Both the position numbers and the translations under genes were made by a program. Shown here in pieces: positions 61,201-64,000 of a stretch of DNA of 64,000 nucleotides. Source of the stretch: Nymphaea colorata (lineage: Eukaryota > Streptophyta > Magnoliopsida > Nymphaeales > Nymphaeaceae); NCBI RefSeq assembly GCF_008831285.2, contig NC_045140.1, positions 22,338,131-22,402,130 on the forward strand. Direction: 5' to 3'. The first letter of the stretch is position 1. Every line of letters starts with the position of its first letter. The notes beneath the pieces are model-generated. The model did no database searches. It was not told the DNA's origin and worked only from the letters and a program-made list of their open reading frames with translations.

Positions 61201-62412
61201 GATGAAAGAAGTAAAAGATGTGTCTCTAAGATGACGCGGTGCATCGTCCGCAATGTTTGAACCGACAGAGCCAAATATGCATCTACTTACCACTCCGTGT
61301 GTGTTTGTGTGTGTGTAAAAATTGAATCATAAATTTGACTATACAGAGTTCATACAGTTCACTCATCAGGGTCGTTTGATCCATCGTGACGATGGTTGAA
61401 AGAAAATCAAAGAGAAAAAAGCGACAAACATTTATGTATAAGTTCACACCTTTATCTCCTAGTTTTTCTGTCGACGGCCTATCATGATAGATCAAACGGC
61501 CCTCATGAATGAGTTAACCAAAGGCGAGATTAACTTTTCCCAGCTGGCGTGATGAAGATTGTGACTCCTAACCAGTTGCCTCATCCTTATTTCATGTTGA
61601 AACGTACCTCTAGTCTCATGTGCCTCAACTTTTAGACGTGGAATTGTGGCTAAAGTGATGTACCTCTTGTATTGGACTCCTGGCCTTTTCTTATGAGGCA
61701 TGCTTTATTGGTTAGATAACTTCTAGTTTTTGTAAAAGTTATTCTTACAAGTGCTTGTGTATAAAAGCCAGTTCGTGAAACCAATTAGAGGAGCTGTCAA
61801 TTTGGTGAATTGGCCGATTCACCGATTCAGTTGAAACGTTCTTGAATCAGCTAAAAATATTTAAACATTTAATTGTTTTTAAAATAAACAAATAAAATGT
61901 AGAATGTTGTTCGCATTCTATGGCCTGCCTGCCTCATTTTTTAATTATTTATAAAATGGCCATAAGAAGCTGGTAGCCCATCCCAACCCTAGCTTCCCCA
62001 GAGAGTTGTCTTACATCCATAATGGCAGCAACTATTGGCACCAATGCAACAAGAAGAAAATGGGCACCTAATAAAACGCTTTAATGTTCTTCCATTTTAA
62101 ACCTAATATGAAACCTAATATGAAGTTAAAACGCTTCAACTTGGTTGGTAGCTGTTCCTATCAACCCCCAAAAAGACTGGGAGTTATAACCTAACCCAAT
62201 ATAGTATGCAGTCCTGAGTTTAACTTCCAATCTTCATGACGTTAATTTGATATTAATCCGAAACAACATACTTATCTGCATGGATTCAATTGTTGTAGGG
62301 ATGTACATGTTGGGTTTTTAATGATATTGTCACGAATGAGACCTTGATAAGTCACTTTTAGTAAAGAAGCTGAGTCTAATTAATTAGTCTTGTCAGTATT
62401 GGTATTGAGTGC
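55217..62412. other. Long gene-poor interval (about 7.2 kb)
   Basis: The first kilobase is CER3 upstream DNA. The rest has no frame I can assign. The patch at 59.3-60.1 kb is GC-richer with several overlapping short frames (such as 59446-59679 and 59756-59995) but no domain. A TATAAAAA at about 60893 precedes a 71-codon frame (61019-61234) without recognisable features. Short GA and TA runs occur near 57.7 and 58.9 kb. A local duplication AGATAAATTGTCT lies at about 60241/60281. Confidence 0.5.
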
Positions 62413-62627
62413 CCTGTAATGCACATATGACAAGTTTCAGGTTCAAAGCAACAGTAGAAGCGGTCTTGTGACTTGTGTCATGACATTGACCATATAATGT
62501 AAGAAGAATAGATTTTGGTTGGTATTTTAAGGCATTCTATGTTCATCAATTTAAACCCTATTCTTTAATGAGTGTTGTTTAATTCATTGTCATCTTCCGC
62601 AAAAGTAGAAGATCCCAGCCTGATCCT
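62413..62627. repeat. Stray copy of CER3 intron 5
   Basis: This segment matches 53363-53582, the whole intron 5 of CER3 plus a few flanking exon bases, in the same orientation. About nine in ten bases are identical by eye, with three short gaps. It includes ACAGT-GAAGCGGTCTTGTG and GGCATTCTATGTTCATCAAT. Flanking CER3 exons are absent, so this is not a copy of the gene. Confidence 0.9.
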
Positions 62628-62638
62628 TCAATCAAAAT
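62612..62638 (-). pseudogene. Scrap of a cysteine-protease gene
   Basis: On the minus strand it encodes the IEGSGWD piece. It matches 63855-63881 of the nearby pseudogene at all but two of about 27 positions. It is joined directly to the copied CER3 intron. Confidence 0.6.
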
Positions 62639-63357
62639 GACATTATCACTATGTGAAAATGGTACACTCCTACAAATATACAGTTTCCAGGCCTTATTTC
62701 GAACAATAGCTACTAAATTTTGTCTCCCTCTCCTCACCAGACAGGCTGTAGCAATGCACTAGCCATGCCGCTTAAATGACGGCCAGGGTCAGGCCTAATA
62801 GAGAAACTCATCCATGCCTTCAGCTCTTTCTATCATTTACCAGAACAAAGGAGAAAATCCTGCAATTCTTTCCATAGACCAAATCGATCGAATAAAGTAT
62901 TCTCCTTTTCAAAGTTGAGTATGAAGAACAAGATCTATAATCCAAAAGGACATCAGATTCCTTAACATAGTGCGCCATGCTGAATTGCCTCGTGCGCCAC
63001 CATGCTCCTCATTGTCCTCCTAACTAAATGTGAATCTTTTTGGATCGATCAAGAATTTTACAATCCTTTTACCCCAATCCTCAACCCAAAATGTTGCAGA
63101 TTCATCCACCTCCCAGCGAGCAGGTGTGCCACGTCTTCAACATCATCATCAAGCATCGGTGAAACTGCTACTGTGTCGAGGTGCATCAAAGACCTTTACT
63201 TGCTTGGCTGGTGTCCGGTTCAGTGTCTTTACTCCAAATGGAGTGCTCGTGCTCTGTGGCAAATGCATTATAAAAATGATAAGATTGAACTTAGAATCAT
63301 GAACACAACAAATGATTAATGTAAGATAAAGAATAAGAAGAATTAGAAATGGCACCA
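62639..63357. other. Intergenic DNA between the scrap and the pseudogene
   Basis: Short open frames overlap on both strands near 63.0-63.3 kb. None shows a recognisable domain. Confidence 0.45.
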
Positions 63358-63957
<600 letters not shown>

Positions 63958-64000
63958 TGTAACGACCCGAGTATTTTTCTACATTAAAATAAGTTGTCCT
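63958..64000 (+). mobile_element. Possible start of an LTR
   Basis: TGTAACGACCCGAGTATTTT begins exactly where similarity of the pseudogene to cysteine proteases stops. TGTAACGACCC/TGTAACACCC starts are frequent in plant LTRs. Only 43 bases are visible, so this is tentative. Confidence 0.4.

Overview
The window is nuclear DNA of a flowering plant. The evidence is split genes with GT-AG introns and plant-only families (acid invertase, ATL RING finger, VAN3-binding/FORKED-like protein, atypical bHLH factors, CER3 wax protein), lying in AT-rich, microsatellite-rich intergenic DNA with retrotransposon and MITE remnants. I could not place the species. Codon use lacks the strong GC bias of grasses. 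There is no bacterial, viral or organellar gene block.

Layout. 0.7-3.7 kb (+): a complete cell-wall invertase gene with the 9-base mini-exon. 9.0-9.6 kb: a small LTR retroelement (TRIM type), apparently nested in a MITE-like element. 11.1-12.6 kb (-): a single-exon ATL13/ATL46-type RING-H2 gene. 22.9-27.0 kb (-): a split VAN3-binding-like gene with a divergent PH domain and one unresolved exon. 34.9-35.1 kb (-) and 42.6-43.1 kb (+): two small atypical HLH genes (UPBEAT1-like and IBH1-like). 43.2-44.5 kb (-): phase-compatible exon-like pieces of an unrecognised gene, speculative. 46.1-47.7 kb (-): a two-exon gene for an unrecognised 85-residue lysine-rich protein. 50.4-55.1 kb (-): a complete 11-exon CER3/WAX2 gene, modelled here exon by exon, whose first intron appears to be GC-AG. 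62.4-64.0 kb: a stray copy of CER3 intron 5 fused to a scrap of a cysteine-protease gene, then a broken RD21-like cysteine-protease/granulin pseudogene, cut at the window edge by what looks like the start of an LTR.

The genes do not form a pathway cluster. They are independent plant genes with roles in sucrose cleavage in the wall, ubiquitin ligation, vein/auxin patterning, HLH transcriptional control and cuticular alkane synthesis. I found no new multi-gene system. The most informative oddities are the duplicated CER3 intron, the GC-AG intron, the TRIM nested in a MITE, the two nearby HLH genes and the small unrecognised gene.
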